Source: Pararhizobium arenae
GTDB lineage: Bacteria > Pseudomonadota > Alphaproteobacteria > Rhizobiales > Rhizobiaceae
Length of the DNA: 64,000 nt
NCBI RefSeq assembly: GCF_001931685.1
Contig: NZ_MOOY01000004.1
Location: forward strand, 372,001-436,000
Direction: 5' to 3'
Under the pieces are notes generated by a model. That model was given only the letters and a program-made list of their open reading frames with translations. It had not been told where the DNA came from and searched no databases. Positions within the stretch are counted from its first letter, which is position 1. Every line of letters starts with the position of its first letter. The position numbers and the translations under genes are program-made. Positions 27,096 to 40,133 of the stretch are shown in pieces.

Positions 27096-27974
27096 ATGAC
27101 GATAGAAATCTTGGATCGGGCGGGGTTGATTGAGCAGCCACAAACGCGCATCCGGACGACTGTTGCACCGGCTTCCGATGTGCTGGGTCGCATCGGCACG
27201 CTGGAGACCCGGTTGGCGCGCACCGCGTCTGAAATCGATGCCGCCCAGGCCGTTCGCTACCGGGTTTTCTACGAGGAAATGAAGGCTCAGGCCACCGCTG
27301 ATATCGAGCGGCGTCGGCGCGACATCGACGCCTGGGATGCCGTCTGCGACCATCTTCTGGTGCTCGACACAGCGATCGAGGGCGATGCCGAGGAACAGAT
27401 CGTCGGCACGTACCGTCTGCTACGCCAGGATGTCGCCCGCCAGACCGGCGGCTTCTATTCGGCTTCCGAATTCGGGGTCGATGCGTTGATCGAGCGTCAT
27501 CCAAACAAGAAGTTCATGGAACTCGGCCGCTCCTGCGTGCTGCCGGAGTATCGCACCAAGCGCACGGTCGAACTGCTCTGGCAGGGCAACTGGGCCTATG
27601 CGCTGAAGCACGGTATCGACGCCATGTTCGGTTGCGGCTCTTTCCCGGGCCGGATCCCTGCGGAACACGCGCTTGCCCTGTCCTTCCTGCACCATACGGT
27701 GCGGGTGACGGACGAGTGGCAGGTGTCGGCCCGACCGGAGCTTTTCCGGACCATGGACCTCATGCCCTCGGAAGCGATCAATGCGCGCAAGGCGCTGGCA
27801 GCACTGCCGCCGCTGATCAAAGGATACATGCGTCTCGGCGCGATGGTCGGCGAAGGGGCCGTCGTCGATCATGCCTTTAATACAACTGATGTTTTGATTG
27901 TTCTGCCGATCAACAACATCTCCGGCCGCTACATCAACTACTATGGCGCGGATGCAACACGCTTCGCAAGTTAA
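27096..27974 (+). CDS. olsB: ornithine N-3-hydroxyacyltransferase OlsB (lyso-ornithine lipid synthesis)
   Basis: OlsB transfers a 3-hydroxyacyl group from acyl carrier protein to ornithine, the first step of ornithine-lipid synthesis; OlsA (here at 41985-42803) then adds the second chain. The 292-residue protein is a GNAT-fold acyltransferase of the hemolysin-like type. AQAVRYRVFYEEM near residue 55, ELGRSCVLPEYRTKRTVELLWQG near 145 and FGCGSFPGRIP near 180 are family signatures. The ATG at 27096 has AGGA nine bases upstream. Its position beside tme, mutS and glnD matches my recollection of the Sinorhizobium meliloti arrangement. Confidence 0.9.
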   Translation: MTIEILDRAGLIEQPQTRIRTTVAPASDVLGRIGTLETRLARTASEIDAAQAVRYRVFYEEMKAQATADIERRRRDIDAWDAVCDHLLVLDTAIEGDAEEQIVGTYRLLRQDVARQTGGFYSASEFGVDALIERHPNKKFMELGRSCVLPEYRTKRTVELLWQGNWAYALKHGIDAMFGCGSFPGRIPAEHALALSFLHHTVRVTDEWQVSARPELFRTMDLMPSEAINARKALAALPPLIKGYMRLGAMVGEGAVVDHAFNTTDVLIVLPINNISGRYINYYGADATRFAS

Positions 27975-28125
27975 AATGCTGCAGTGCAAAATGTCTTGAC
28001 GCATCGCAATAATTTTGGTTCAATTTCAGCCGTGAGTAGCAGCTTTTGATCATCGACTGGTAATGCGTGCCTTTTATTGAGGGACATTACGTCCCATTAT
28101 TTTGATCAAGATCAGCATTTCGCAT

Positions 28126-28165
28126 GAAAAAGCCCGCGCCGGATTTCCGGGCGGGCTTTTTTCGT
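28126..28165. terminator. bidirectional intrinsic terminator between olsB and malic enzyme
   Basis: The arms AAAAAGCCCGC (from 28127) and GCGGGCTTTTTT (to 28162) flank a smaller inner stem, CCGGATTTCCGG. A-tracts on the left and T-tracts on the right allow it to work in both directions. It lies 20 bases past the malic enzyme stop. Between it and olsB are about 150 bases with a small GGGAC/GTCCC hairpin at 28081-28095 and no gene. Confidence 0.85.
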
Positions 28166-28185
28166 TTTTTATCGTTGGAGATGTT

Positions 28186-30471
<2,286 letters not shown>

Positions 30472-30575
30472 GAAACCTCCTCCAAGTCCTGTGGGCGAAG
30501 GCTCCTCCCCGCCGCTTTACAGTTGTCTTCTATAAACGCGCGTGAATAGTGTGGCACCTGTTTTCTGGGGCAAAA

Positions 30576-33320
30576 ATGACTTTTCTGACCAACGCCACGA
30601 ACCAAGATTCCGACGTGCTTTCCGCAGCCCAACTGGCGACGGAAGAGAGCCGCTCCTCGGCGACGCCGATGATGGAGCAATATATCGAGATCAAGGCGAA
30701 CAACCCGGATTCGCTGCTGTTCTATCGCATGGGCGATTTCTACGAGCTGTTCTTCCAGGATGCGGTGGAAGCCTCGCGTGCGCTCGGTATCACCCTGACG
30801 AAGCGCGGCCAGCATCTGGGGCAGGATATTCCGATGTGCGGCGTGCCGGTGCATGCCGCCGACGATTATCTGCAGAAGCTCATTGTGCGCGGTTTTCGCG
30901 TGGCGGTCTGCGAGCAGGTGGAAGATCCTGCCGAGGCAAAGAAGCGCGGTTCAAAATCGGTGGTGAAGCGGGATGTCGTGCGGCTGGTGACGCCGGGCAC
31001 GATTACCGAAGACAAGCTGCTGTCGCCGTCCGAAACCAACTACCTGATGACGCTCGCCCGGATCAGGAGCGGCAGCGAGCCGTTGCTGGCACTGGCATGG
31101 ATCGATATTTCGACCGGCGTCTTCCGGCTGGCAGAAACGACGGAAAGCCGGCTGCTTGCCGATATCCTGCGCATCGAGCCACGCGAGTTGATCCTGGCCG
31201 ATACGGTTTTCCACGATCCTGAGATGCGTGCGGTCGTTGACGTGCTTGGCCGGGTGGCGGTGCCGCAGCCATCCGTGCTGTTTGACAGCGCCACGGCCGA
31301 AGATCGTATCAGCCGATATTACGGCGTGAAGACGCTCGACGGTTTCGGTGGTTTTTCCCGGGCGGAAATGGCCGCCGCGTCTGCGGCAATCGCCTACGTC
31401 GAGAAGACCCAGTTTTCCGAGCGCCCGCCGCTCGGCATTCCCGAGCGCGAAAGCGGCGCCTCGACACTGTTCATCGATCCTGCGACGCGCACCAATCTCG
31501 AGCTGGTGAAGACACAATCGGGCGACCGCAACGGCACCCTGTTGAAAGCGCTTGACCGCACCGTGACGGGTGGCGGCGCGCGGCTTCTGGCCGAGCGGCT
31601 GATGTCACCGCTGACGGACCCGGAACGTATCGTCGAACGGCTGGATTCGATCACCGCACTTCTCGACCAGCCGCAGCTTTCGGCTGATCTACGGCAGGCC
31701 TTGAAGCATGTACCGGATATGCCGCGGGCGCTTTCACGCCTTTCGCTCGGCCGCGGTGGGCCGCGCGATCTTGGCGCCATTCTTTCCGGAACGGCGGCTG
31801 CAGGCGAAATTCTGCGTCTGCTGAAATCCGGTAATCTGTCGGAGGAATTGAGGCTCGCGCTCGATTCCATCGCCGGCTTACCGGGCCAGATTTTGGAGCG
31901 CCTTTCATCGACGCTGTCCGATGAACTGCCGCTTTTGAAGCGGGATGGCGGCTTCGTTCGGGAAGGGGCGAGCGCCGAGCTGGACGAGTTCAGGGCACTG
32001 CGCGACCAGTCGCGCCGGGTGATCGCCGGCTTGCAACTGAACTATGCCGAGGAAACCGGCATCAAGTCGCTGAAGATCAAGTACAACAACGTGCTCGGCT
32101 ATTTCATCGAGGTCACGGCCGGCAATGCCGGGCCGATGACCGACAGCGACGCGGCCCGCGCGCGCTATATTCACCGCCAGACCATGGCAAACGCCATGCG
32201 CTTCACCACCACCGAGCTTGCCGATCTGGAATCCAAGATCGCCAATGCGGCGGACAAGGCTCTCTCGATCGAACTCGAAGCCTTCGACGCACTGACGGCG
32301 CTTGTCGTTCGCGAGGCTGAAGCGATCAAGGCGGCTGCTTTTGCGCTGTCGATCATCGATGTTTCTGTCGGACTCGCATCCCTCGCGGAAGAGCAGAACT
32401 ATTGCCGGCCTGTCGTCGATGGCTCAAAAATGTTTGCCATTGATGGTGGCCGGCACCCTGTTGTCGAGCAGGCGCTGCGGCGCCAGTCGGCAACGGCCTT
32501 CGTTGCCAACAGCTGCAATCTCTCGCCCCATGATGGCGAGGGAGATGGTGCGATCTGGCTGCTGACCGGTCCGAACATGGGCGGTAAGTCGACGTTCCTG
32601 CGCCAGAACGCGCTGATCGCGATCATGGCGCAGATGGGCTCCTTCGTGCCGGCGGCATCCGCCCATATCGGCATCGTAGACCGTCTGTTCTCCCGCGTTG
32701 GTGCCTCCGACGATCTGGCGCGTGGGCGCTCGACCTTCATGGTTGAGATGGTCGAAACGGCCGCGATCCTCAATCAGGCGACGGATCGCTCTCTCGTTAT
32801 CCTCGATGAAATCGGCCGTGGCACGGCGACGTTCGACGGCCTGTCGATTGCCTGGGCGGCTGTCGAGCATCTGCATGAGGGCAACCGCTGCCGCGGGCTG
32901 TTCGCCACCCATTTCCATGAGCTGACGGTGCTCTCCGAAAAGCTCGGCCGGCTTTCCAACGCCACGATGCGCGTCAAGGAATGGGATGGCGACGTCATCT
33001 TCCTGCACGAGGTTGGACCGGGTGCCGCCGATCGCTCCTATGGTATCCAGGTGGCGCGTCTGGCCGGTCTGCCGGCTTCCGTCGTTGCGCGGGCTAAGGA
33101 CGTTCTCGCCAAGCTCGAGGACGCAGACCGCAAGAACCCGGCAAGCCAGCTGATCGACGATCTGCCGCTGTTCCAGGTGGCGATCCGCCGCGAGGAGATC
33201 GCCAGGGCCGGCCCGTCGAAGGTCGAGGAAGCGTTAAAAAGCCTCAATCCGGATGATATGACCCCCCGCGAGGCCATGGAAGCGCTCTATGCGTTGAAGA
33301 AACAACTTGGCAATGCTTGA
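30576..33320 (+). CDS. mutS: DNA mismatch repair protein MutS
   Basis: MutS recognises mismatches and small loops. The 914-residue protein has the mismatch-binding domain with [18 protein letters not shown] near residue 60 (Phe and Glu of the FxE motif), connector, lever and clamp domains, and the ATPase: Walker [14 protein letters not shown] near 675, Walker [17 protein letters not shown] near 750, and the FATHFHEL signature. The ATG at 30576 is favoured over a GTG 27 bases upstream. glnD follows after 57 bases, the usual rhizobial neighbour. Confidence 0.96.
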   Translation: MTFLTNATNQDSDVLSAAQLATEESRSSATPMMEQYIEIKANNPDSLLFYRMGDFYELFFQDAVEASRALGITLTKRGQHLGQDIPMCGVPVHAADDYLQKLIVRGFRVAVCEQVEDPAEAKKRGSKSVVKRDVVRLVTPGTITEDKLLSPSETNYLMTLARIRSGSEPLLALAWIDISTGVFRLAETTESRLLADILRIEPRELILADTVFHDPEMRAVVDVLGRVAVPQPSVLFDSATAEDRISRYYGVKTLDGFGGFSRAEMAAASAAIAYVEKTQFSERPPLGIPERESGASTLFIDPATRTNLELVKTQSGDRNGTLLKALDRTVTGGGARLLAERLMSPLTDPERIVERLDSITALLDQPQLSADLRQALKHVPDMPRALSRLSLGRGGPRDLGAILSGTAAAGEILRLLKSGNLSEELRLALDSIAGLPGQILERLSSTLSDELPLLKRDGGFVREGASAELDEFRALRDQSRRVIAGLQLNYAEETGIKSLKIKYNNVLGYFIEVTAGNAGPMTDSDAARARYIHRQTMANAMRFTTTELADLESKIANAADKALSIELEAFDALTALVVREAEAIKAAAFALSIIDVSVGLASLAEEQNYCRPVVDGSKMFAIDGGRHPVVEQALRRQSATAFVANSCNLSPHDGEGDGAIWLLTGPNMGGKSTFLRQNALIAIMAQMGSFVPAASAHIGIVDRLFSRVGASDDLARGRSTFMVEMVETAAILNQATDRSLVILDEIGRGTATFDGLSIAWAAVEHLHEGNRCRGLFATHFHELTVLSEKLGRLSNATMRVKEWDGDVIFLHEVGPGAADRSYGIQVARLAGLPASVVARAKDVLAKLEDADRKNPASQLIDDLPLFQVAIRREEIARAGPSKVEEALKSLNPDDMTPREAMEALYALKKQLGNA

Positions 33321-33377
33321 ACGCTACAGTCCTCGCCCATCCCGGTACTGTCCATTTCCGGGCGAAAGGTCTAAAGC

Positions 33378-36278
33378 ATGCAGCAGCAACAGCGGCGCGC
33401 TGATATCGCCGGCCATCAAGACGAACGGCAAGCGATGAGCAGGAACGATCTCGATTTTTCCGACATTCTCAATGTTCCGGCATTGCGGGCGAAATGCGAT
33501 TTCATTGCGTCTGCCTATGCCGAGCAGCGCGATCCGATGCGGCAGGCGCTTCTGGCGGCCTTTCGCGAAGCCAATCTCAAAGGTCGTGAGCGGGCGCGAG
33601 AGCTCTTGAATATCGATGGCAGCGGTCTCAACTGCGCCATGCGGATATCCTGGCTTCAGGACCAGCTGATCACCGTTCTCTATGACTTCGCGCTGAACGA
33701 GGTTTTCGACGCCGCCCAAACGCCCGCGGCCTCGCGGCTCGCGGTTGCGGCTGTCGGTGGATATGGCCGCGGAACGCTGGCGCCGGGGTCGGATATCGAT
33801 CTGCTCTTCATCCTGCCGGAGAAGAAGGCCGTCTGGAGCGAACCGGCGATCGAGTTCCTGCTTTATATTCTCTGGGATCTCGGCTTCAAGGTCGGTCATG
33901 CGACGCGCTCGATCGAGGACTGCATTCGCCTTTCGCGCAGCGACATGACGATCCGCACGGCCATTCTCGAGGCGCGCTATATCTGCGGTTCGCGGATGCT
34001 TGTGGATGAGCTTTCCCACCGCTTCGATGAGGAAATCGTCAAGAACACCGGCCCCGCGTTCATTGCCGCAAAGCTTGCCGAACGCGACGAGCGCCATCGC
34101 AAGGCCGGCGATACGCGCTATCTGGTGGAGCCCAACGTCAAGGAAGGCAAGGGCGGTCTTCGTGACCTGCACACGCTGTTTTGGATCGCCAAATATTTCT
34201 ACCGCGTCAAGGATCAGGCCGATCTTGTCAAGGTTGGCGTTCTGTCGCGGCAGGAGCTTAAGCTTTTCGAAAAATCGGACGATTTTCTCTGGGCGGTGCG
34301 CTGCCACATGCACTTCCTGACCGGCAAGGCGGAAGAGCGCCTGTCTTTCGATATCCAGCGCGAAATTGCCGAGTGCCTCGGCTATCACGACCATCCCGGC
34401 ATGACGGCGGTCGAGCGCTTCATGAAGCATTATTTCCTCGTCGCGAAGGATGTCGGCGATCTCACTCGCATCTTCTGTGCGGCTCTCGAGGACCAGCAGG
34501 CCAAGCAGCTTCCGGGTTTTACCGCAGCGCTTTCGCGCTTTACCCATCGGGTGCGAAAGATCGCGGGATCTCTGGAGTTTGTCGATGATGGCGGGCGCAT
34601 TGCGCTGGCAAGCCCGGATGTCTTCAAGAAGGACCCGGTCAATCTGATTCGCATCTTCCATGTGGCCGATATCAACGAACTGGAATTCCACCCGGCGGCG
34701 TTGAAGCAGGTTACACGCTCGCTGGCGCTGATTGGTCCCTCGGTGCGCGACAACGAGGAAGCCAATCGTCTCTTCATCTCGATCCTGACCTCGAAGCGCA
34801 AGCCGGAACTGATCCTGCGACGCATGAACGAGGCCGGCGTGCTCGGTCGCTTCATTCCCGAATTCGGCAAGATCGTCTCGCTGATGCAGTTCAATATGTA
34901 CCACCACTATACGGTGGACGAGCATCTGTTGCGCACGGTGGATATCCTCTCCAGCATCGACCAGGGACGTGACGACGACGTGCACCCGCTGGCCGTCAAG
35001 CTGATGCCGGGCATCGAGGATCGCACCGCGCTGTTCGTGGCGGTTCTCCTCCACGATGTGGCCAAGGGGCGGCCGGAGGACCATTCGACGGCCGGCGCCA
35101 AGGTGGCAAGAAAACTTTGCCCGCGTTTCGGCCTGACGCCGAAGCAGACGGAAACGGTGGCCTGGCTGATCCAGGAGCATCTGACGATGTCGATGGTCGC
35201 CCAGACGCGCGACCTGAACGACCGCAAGACGATCATCGATTTTGCCGATCGCGTGCAGTCGCTCGACCGGCTGAAGATGCTGCTGATCCTGACGGTCTGC
35301 GATATCCGTGCCGTCGGCCCCGGCGTGTGGAACGGCTGGAAGGGGCAGCTTCTGCGCACGCTCTACTACGAGACCGAGCTCCTGCTCTCCGGCGGCTTTT
35401 CGGAAATGCCGCGCAAGGAGCGGGCGGCCCACGCGGCTGATGTGCTCTACGAAGCGTTGTCGGACTGGAGCCAGAAGGATCGCAAGACCTATACCAAGCT
35501 GCACTACCAGCCGTATCTGCTCTCCGTGCCGCTGGAAGACCAGATCCGCCACGCGAAATTCATCCGCGAGGCCGATAAGGCGGGCAAGGCGCTGGCGACC
35601 ATGGTGCGCACGCATCAGTTTCACGCCATCACCGAAATCACCGTGCTGTCGCCGGACCATCCGCGCCTTGTCGCCGTCATCGCCGGCGCCTGCGCTGCGG
35701 CGGGGGCAAACATCGTCGATGCGCAGATCTTCACGACCTCGGACGGGCGCGCGCTGGATACGATCCTGGTCAACCGCGAATTCTCAAACGACGAAGACGA
35801 GATGCGCCGGGCGGCCAATATTGGCAAACTGATCGAGGACGTGCTGTCCGGCAGGAAGCGCCTGCCGGAGGTGATCGCCAGCCGCACCAGGAGCCGCAAG
35901 CGCACCAAGGCGTTCACCGTCACGCCGGCCGTGACGATCAGCAACACGCTGTCCAACAAGTTCACCGTCATCGAGGTGGAGTGCCTCGACCGCACCGGCC
36001 TGCTCTCGGAAATGACGGAAGTCCTGGCCGATCTTTCTCTCGATATCGCCTCGGCCCATATCACCACCTTCGGCGAAAAGGTCATCGATACCTTTTACGT
36101 GACCGATCTCGTGGGGCAGAAGATTGTCAACGAGAACCGCCACAGCCATATCGCCGCGCGGTTGAAGGCCGTGATGTCGGATGAGGCGGATGAGGTGCGC
36201 GATCGCATGCCGGCTGGCATCATTGCACCCCAGAATACGGCGCGTGCTACCGCGCCGCGTAAAGCCAAGGCCGAATAA
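33378..36278 (+). CDS. glnD: bifunctional PII uridylyltransferase/uridylyl-removing enzyme
   Basis: GlnD senses glutamine and modifies the PII proteins. The 966-residue protein has a nucleotidyltransferase domain ([18 protein letters not shown] near 125), the PII-uridylyltransferase middle region, an HD phosphohydrolase domain ([15 protein letters not shown] near 560) and two C-terminal ACT domains (about 755-835 and 865-940). The first ATG has AAGG eight bases upstream; an in-frame ATG at 33435 would give 947 residues and is a realistic alternative. murJ starts two bases after its stop, so mutS, glnD and murJ are probably one transcript. Confidence 0.95.
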   Translation: MQQQQRRADIAGHQDERQAMSRNDLDFSDILNVPALRAKCDFIASAYAEQRDPMRQALLAAFREANLKGRERARELLNIDGSGLNCAMRISWLQDQLITVLYDFALNEVFDAAQTPAASRLAVAAVGGYGRGTLAPGSDIDLLFILPEKKAVWSEPAIEFLLYILWDLGFKVGHATRSIEDCIRLSRSDMTIRTAILEARYICGSRMLVDELSHRFDEEIVKNTGPAFIAAKLAERDERHRKAGDTRYLVEPNVKEGKGGLRDLHTLFWIAKYFYRVKDQADLVKVGVLSRQELKLFEKSDDFLWAVRCHMHFLTGKAEERLSFDIQREIAECLGYHDHPGMTAVERFMKHYFLVAKDVGDLTRIFCAALEDQQAKQLPGFTAALSRFTHRVRKIAGSLEFVDDGGRIALASPDVFKKDPVNLIRIFHVADINELEFHPAALKQVTRSLALIGPSVRDNEEANRLFISILTSKRKPELILRRMNEAGVLGRFIPEFGKIVSLMQFNMYHHYTVDEHLLRTVDILSSIDQGRDDDVHPLAVKLMPGIEDRTALFVAVLLHDVAKGRPEDHSTAGAKVARKLCPRFGLTPKQTETVAWLIQEHLTMSMVAQTRDLNDRKTIIDFADRVQSLDRLKMLLILTVCDIRAVGPGVWNGWKGQLLRTLYYETELLLSGGFSEMPRKERAAHAADVLYEALSDWSQKDRKTYTKLHYQPYLLSVPLEDQIRHAKFIREADKAGKALATMVRTHQFHAITEITVLSPDHPRLVAVIAGACAAAGANIVDAQIFTTSDGRALDTILVNREFSNDEDEMRRAANIGKLIEDVLSGRKRLPEVIASRTRSRKRTKAFTVTPAVTISNTLSNKFTVIEVECLDRTGLLSEMTEVLADLSLDIASAHITTFGEKVIDTFYVTDLVGQKIVNENRHSHIAARLKAVMSDEADEVRDRMPAGIIAPQNTARATAPRKAKAE

Positions 36279-36280
36279 AC

Positions 36281-37867
36281 ATGAGTCTCGTTCGCAAATT
36301 CGCAACCGTCGGCGGCGCCACGCTCGGCAGCCGTGTGCTCGGCTTTGCGCGCGAAACGCTGATGGCGGCCGCCCTTGGTACAGGGCCGATGGCGGACGCC
36401 TTCTATGCGGCGTTCCGGTTTCCGAACCTGTTTCGCCGGCTCTTTGCCGAAGGTGCCTTCAACGCCGCCTTCGTCCCGCTGTTTGCCAAGGAGATCGAAG
36501 CGAACGGCGTCGAGGGCGCCAAGCGGTTTTCGGAAGAGGTGCTGGGCGTTCTCTTTACGGTGCTGCTGCTGATCACCATCGTCATGGAACTGGCGATGCC
36601 CTGGCTGGTGTCCTGGATCATCGCGCCGGGCTTCGAGGTCGGCACCGAGAAATACGATGTTACCGTCAAGCTGGCGGCCGTGATGTTTCCGTATCTGATG
36701 TGCATGTCGCTGACGGCGATGCTGTCGGGCATGCTGAATTCGCTGCATCATTATTTCGCGGCGGCGATTGCGCCGGTTTTCCTGAACGTGGCACTGATTG
36801 CGGCTCTCGGCTATGGGCTCTGGACGGGTGCCGATCCGCTGGCGACGGCCTGGTATCTTTCCTGGGGTGTACTGGTTGCCGGCTTGTTGCAGATGGCGGT
36901 GCTTTATGTCGGGGTACTGCATGCCGGCATGCGCTTCGGTCTGCGCCGTCCGCGTTTCACGCCGAATGTGAAACGGCTTTTGTGGCTGGCGCTGCCAGCT
37001 GCCGTCACCGGCGGCATCACGCAGATCAACCAGATCATCGGCCAGATGATTGCCTCGACCAAGGATGGCGCAATCGCGGTGCTGCAATATGCCGACCGCG
37101 TCTATCAGCTGCCGCTCGGTGTCGTCGGCATTGCTGTCGGCGTGGTGCTTCTGCCGGAACTGTCGCGGGCGTTGCGCGGCGGGCATGAGCGGGAAGCGGC
37201 AAACCTGCAGAACCGCTCGCTGGAATTCGTGCTGTTCCTGACGCTACCGGCGGCCGGCGCGCTTTGGGTGATTTCCGACGAGATCGTGCGGGTGCTTTAC
37301 GAGCGTGGGGCGTTTTCGGCGGAGACGACCGGCACCGTTGCGGCGACGCTGGCGATCTATGGTTTGGGACTTCCGGCCTTCGTGATGATCAAGGCGCTTA
37401 CCCCAGGCTTCTTCGCCCGCGAGGATACCAAGACGCCGATGCGGATCACCGGGCTTTCGGTGGCCGTCAACTGCGCTCTCGCCGTCTCGCTCTTCCCGCT
37501 CTTCGCAGAACGTGGCATTGCCACGGCCGAGGCAACCTCAGGCTGGCTGACTGCGACGCTGCTGTTCGTAACACTTGTCTGGCGTGGACACTGGAACTGG
37601 GAAAATGCGCTGGCCTTCCGGGTTCTGCGGCTGCTGATCGCGACGGTCATCATGGCGGTCTCGCTGAATTACGCATCGATCGCGCTGTCCGACTGGCTGG
37701 CACCTGAAAGTCCGCTGCTGATCCAGCTCACGGCCCTGATGATGCTGATTGGCCTGGCGATGGTCGTGTATTTCGCCATTGCCTTCCTGATCGGTGGCGC
37801 GGATGCCTCGATGATCCGCCGCAACATCAAGCGCAAGGCCAGCACACCACCACCGATAGAGCCGTGA
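36281..37867 (+). CDS. murJ: lipid II flippase MurJ (MviN)
   Basis: MurJ moves the peptidoglycan precursor lipid II across the inner membrane. The 528-residue protein has about 14 predicted helices of the MOP superfamily. The N-terminus reads MSLVRKFATVGGATLGSRVLGFARE with the conserved Arg and ADAFYAAFRFPNLFRRLFAEGAFNAAFVP near 40, characteristic of MviN. The gene abuts glnD with a two-base gap, which implies coupled translation and ties cell-wall synthesis to the nitrogen sensor transcript. Confidence 0.96.
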   Translation: MSLVRKFATVGGATLGSRVLGFARETLMAAALGTGPMADAFYAAFRFPNLFRRLFAEGAFNAAFVPLFAKEIEANGVEGAKRFSEEVLGVLFTVLLLITIVMELAMPWLVSWIIAPGFEVGTEKYDVTVKLAAVMFPYLMCMSLTAMLSGMLNSLHHYFAAAIAPVFLNVALIAALGYGLWTGADPLATAWYLSWGVLVAGLLQMAVLYVGVLHAGMRFGLRRPRFTPNVKRLLWLALPAAVTGGITQINQIIGQMIASTKDGAIAVLQYADRVYQLPLGVVGIAVGVVLLPELSRALRGGHEREAANLQNRSLEFVLFLTLPAAGALWVISDEIVRVLYERGAFSAETTGTVAATLAIYGLGLPAFVMIKALTPGFFAREDTKTPMRITGLSVAVNCALAVSLFPLFAERGIATAEATSGWLTATLLFVTLVWRGHWNWENALAFRVLRLLIATVIMAVSLNYASIALSDWLAPESPLLIQLTALMMLIGLAMVVYFAIAFLIGGADASMIRRNIKRKASTPPPIEP

Positions 37868-37877
37868 GATCTGTCCC

Positions 37878-38270
37878 ATGAAGCAAATGATTGCGCGTAT
37901 CGCTCTCGTCGTGCCGGACTATGACGAAGGCATTGCATTCTATTGCGGCAAGCTCGGCTTTGAGCTGCTCGAAGACGTTGATATGGGCGACGGCAAACGC
38001 TGGGTCGTCCTTCGCCCGAAAGGCGCGACAGAGACGGCGCTCTTGCTCGCCAAGGCCGATGGCGAACGTCAGCAGGCGGCGATCGGCAACCAGACGGGCG
38101 GCCGGGTCGGCTTCTTCTTGTTCACGGATGATTTCGCCCGTGATTACGAGGCAATGCTGGCTGCCGGGGTCACATTCCTCGAACAACCTCGTCACGAAGT
38201 CTATGGCAGTGTCGTGGTCTTCACCGACCCGTTCGGCAACACCTGGGACCTGTTGCAGCCGGCGGGCTGA
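37878..38270 (+). CDS. VOC-superfamily protein
   Basis: The 130-residue protein is a single-chain vicinal-oxygen-chelate member: QMIARIALVVPDYDEGIAFYCGKLGFEL at the N-terminus and VVFTDPFGNTWDLLQP at the C-terminus, with Phe/Gly/Asn/Asp positions typical of glyoxalase-like proteins. Metal ligands are not clearly complete, so it may bind rather than transform a ligand. It lies ten bases after murJ. Its substrate is unknown. Confidence 0.78.
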   Translation: MKQMIARIALVVPDYDEGIAFYCGKLGFELLEDVDMGDGKRWVVLRPKGATETALLLAKADGERQQAAIGNQTGGRVGFFLFTDDFARDYEAMLAAGVTFLEQPRHEVYGSVVVFTDPFGNTWDLLQPAG

Positions 38271-38380
38271 GCCCTGAACGCAATTCCGCTTGATCGCATT
38301 CGATGCCTTGTGCATAAGCGCGGCCATCTTCAACAGAGCCAGAGCAATCTAGGCCCTCCACAAGCCTGATCGAGGACACG

Positions 38381-39448
38381 ATGTCAGAATTCAAGCCGCT
38401 CGTCTTTTCCGGCGTTCAGCCGACGGGCAATCTCCATCTCGGCAATTATCTCGGTGCCATCAGAAAGTTCGTGGCGCTGCAGGAAAACAATGACTGCATC
38501 TATTGCGTCGTCGATCTGCATGCGATCACCAACCAGCTGGTGCATGAGGATATGCCGGGCCAGATCCGTTCGATTGCGGCGGCCTTCATTGCCTCGGGCA
38601 TCGATCCGAAGAAGCACATCGTCTTCAACCAGTCGGCCGTGCCGCAGCATGCCGAGCTTGCCTGGATCTTCAACTGCGTGGCGCGCATCGGCTGGATGGA
38701 GCGCATGACCCAGTTCAAGGACAAGACCGGCGGCAAGAATGCCGAACAGGCCTCGCTCGGCCTGCTCGCCTATCCGAGCCTGATGGCGGCTGACATCCTT
38801 GTCTACCGCGCCACCCATGTTCCGGTCGGCGACGACCAGAAGCAGCATCTGGAGCTGGCCCGCGATATCGCCATGAAGTTCAACATCGACTTCAAGGAGC
38901 ATATCGCCCGCACCAGCTACGGTATCGATATCAAGGTCGGCGAAGAGCCGGTGCATGCCTATTTCCCGATGGTCGAGCCGCTGATCGGCGGCCCGGCGCC
39001 GCGCGTCATGAGCCTGCGCGACGGCACCAAGAAGATGTCGAAGTCGGATGCGTCCGATCTCTCGCGCGTCAACCTGATGGACGATGCCGAGACGATCTCG
39101 AAGAAAATCCGCAAGGCCAAGACCGATCCGGATGCGCTTCCAAGCGAGACCGACGGCCTGAAGGGTCGCGCAGAAGCGGAAAACCTCGTCGGCATCTATG
39201 CGGCGCTGTCCGACAAGACCAAGCAGCAGGTGCTGGACGACTTCGGTGGCCAGCAGTTTTCGACGTTCAAGCCAGCTCTGGTCGATCTTGCGGTCAACGT
39301 TCTCTCGCCGATCACGCAGGAAATGCGCCGCCTGATGGACGATACGAGCCACATCGACGCTATCCTGCGGGATGGTGGCGAGCGGGCGCGGGCACGGGCG
39401 GAAGTCACCATGAAGGAAGTTCGCGAGATCATCGGCTTCCTGCAGTAA
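38381..39448 (+). CDS. trpS: tryptophanyl-tRNA synthetase
   Basis: The 355-residue class I synthetase has the HIGH-equivalent motif [14 protein letters not shown] near residue 15 and the KMSKS motif KKMSKSD near 218. [15 protein letters not shown] and [16 protein letters not shown] lie between and are family signatures. GAGG precedes the start at five bases. It is placed between the VOC gene and usp; the 110-base gap upstream may contain its own promoter. Confidence 0.96.
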   Translation: MSEFKPLVFSGVQPTGNLHLGNYLGAIRKFVALQENNDCIYCVVDLHAITNQLVHEDMPGQIRSIAAAFIASGIDPKKHIVFNQSAVPQHAELAWIFNCVARIGWMERMTQFKDKTGGKNAEQASLGLLAYPSLMAADILVYRATHVPVGDDQKQHLELARDIAMKFNIDFKEHIARTSYGIDIKVGEEPVHAYFPMVEPLIGGPAPRVMSLRDGTKKMSKSDASDLSRVNLMDDAETISKKIRKAKTDPDALPSETDGLKGRAEAENLVGIYAALSDKTKQQVLDDFGGQQFSTFKPALVDLAVNVLSPITQEMRRLMDDTSHIDAILRDGGERARARAEVTMKEVREIIGFLQ

Positions 39449-39499
39449 GTCGGAAAAAGGCCTCTTGCAGCCGTTCGGAACGAGTGTAAGAGTCCGGCC

Positions 39500-39991
39500 A
39501 TGGTTTCGACACGACTCTCACGACTGGAAGGTCACCGCCGTAAATTCATGGCGGTGATCGACGACACCCCCGAATGCGGCCGCGCCGTCCACTATGCGGG
39601 CATGCGCGCCAAAAACTCCAATGGCGGCCTGGTTCTGCTCTATGTCATCGCCGACGGCGATTTCCAGCAATGGCTGGGGGTCGAGGCGGTGATGCGGGCG
39701 GAAGCGCGGGCGGAAGCGGAGGCGACACTCGCCAAAATCGCCCAGACGGTGCGCGAAACGATCGGCATCGAGCCGGAAATGGTGATCCGCGAGGGTAGCG
39801 CCACCGAGCAGATCTACGGGCTGATCGAGGAAGACCGCGATATCGCCATTCTGGTTCTGGCAGCCGGATCCGCCAAGGATGGTCCGGGGCCGCTGGTCTC
39901 GTCTATTGCCGGGAAGACGGCAGCTTTCCCCATCCCCGTCACTGTCATTCCCGATATCCTCACGGATGAGGAGATCGATGCCCTGAGCTGA
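39500..39991 (+). CDS. universal stress protein (UspA family)
   Basis: The 163-residue protein has one Usp domain: MAVIDDTPECGRAVHYAGMRA at about 17-37 as the first strand and helix, and a C-terminal segment ILVLAAGSAKDGPGPLVSSIAGK, where the usual nucleotide-binding GxxG-x9-G(S/T) pattern is only partly kept. ATP binding is therefore uncertain. The function in rhizobia is not established. It lies 51 bases after trpS. Confidence 0.82.
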   Translation: MVSTRLSRLEGHRRKFMAVIDDTPECGRAVHYAGMRAKNSNGGLVLLYVIADGDFQQWLGVEAVMRAEARAEAEATLAKIAQTVRETIGIEPEMVIREGSATEQIYGLIEEDRDIAILVLAAGSAKDGPGPLVSSIAGKTAAFPIPVTVIPDILTDEEIDALS

Positions 39992-40045
39992 TGCCAGCAT
40001 CAGGCGATTTGATCCTTCGGCCAGGTAAATGCAGCCCGGTGCATC

Positions 40046-40074
40046 TTGAAGCGCTCCGGCAAACAGATTATATT
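40046..40074 (+). promoter_or_regulatory. sigma-70-type promoter of the nifU-like gene
   Basis: TTGAAG at 40046-40051 and TATATT at 40069-40074 are exactly 17 bases apart, with a C before the -35 as in the rhizobial CTTGAC consensus. Transcription would begin at about 40081, inside the iron-box-like palindrome at 40076-40092. Confidence 0.6.
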
Positions 40075-40075
40075 C

Positions 40076-40092
40076 TTTTGAATAATTCTAAA
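40076..40092 (+). promoter_or_regulatory. Irr-box-like operator over the transcription start of the nifU-like gene
   Basis: The 17-base sequence TTTTGAATAATTCTAAA differs by one base from the palindrome TTTAGAATAATTCTAAA, the known form of the Irr-binding iron-control element of Rhizobiales. It begins one base after the -10 hexamer, a position suited to repression. Irr acts when heme and iron are scarce, and the gene downstream encodes an iron-sulphur scaffold. Binding itself is inferred. Confidence 0.6.
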
Positions 40093-40133
40093 CAGGCTGG
40101 TTGAACGCGATCCCGGCCGACGCGGAGAAAACG

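Noticed and set aside
39449..39500. GGAAC word before usp as an EcfG general-stress promoter
   Set aside because: No CGTT-type -10 element lies at the required distance downstream, so the general-stress promoter was not called.
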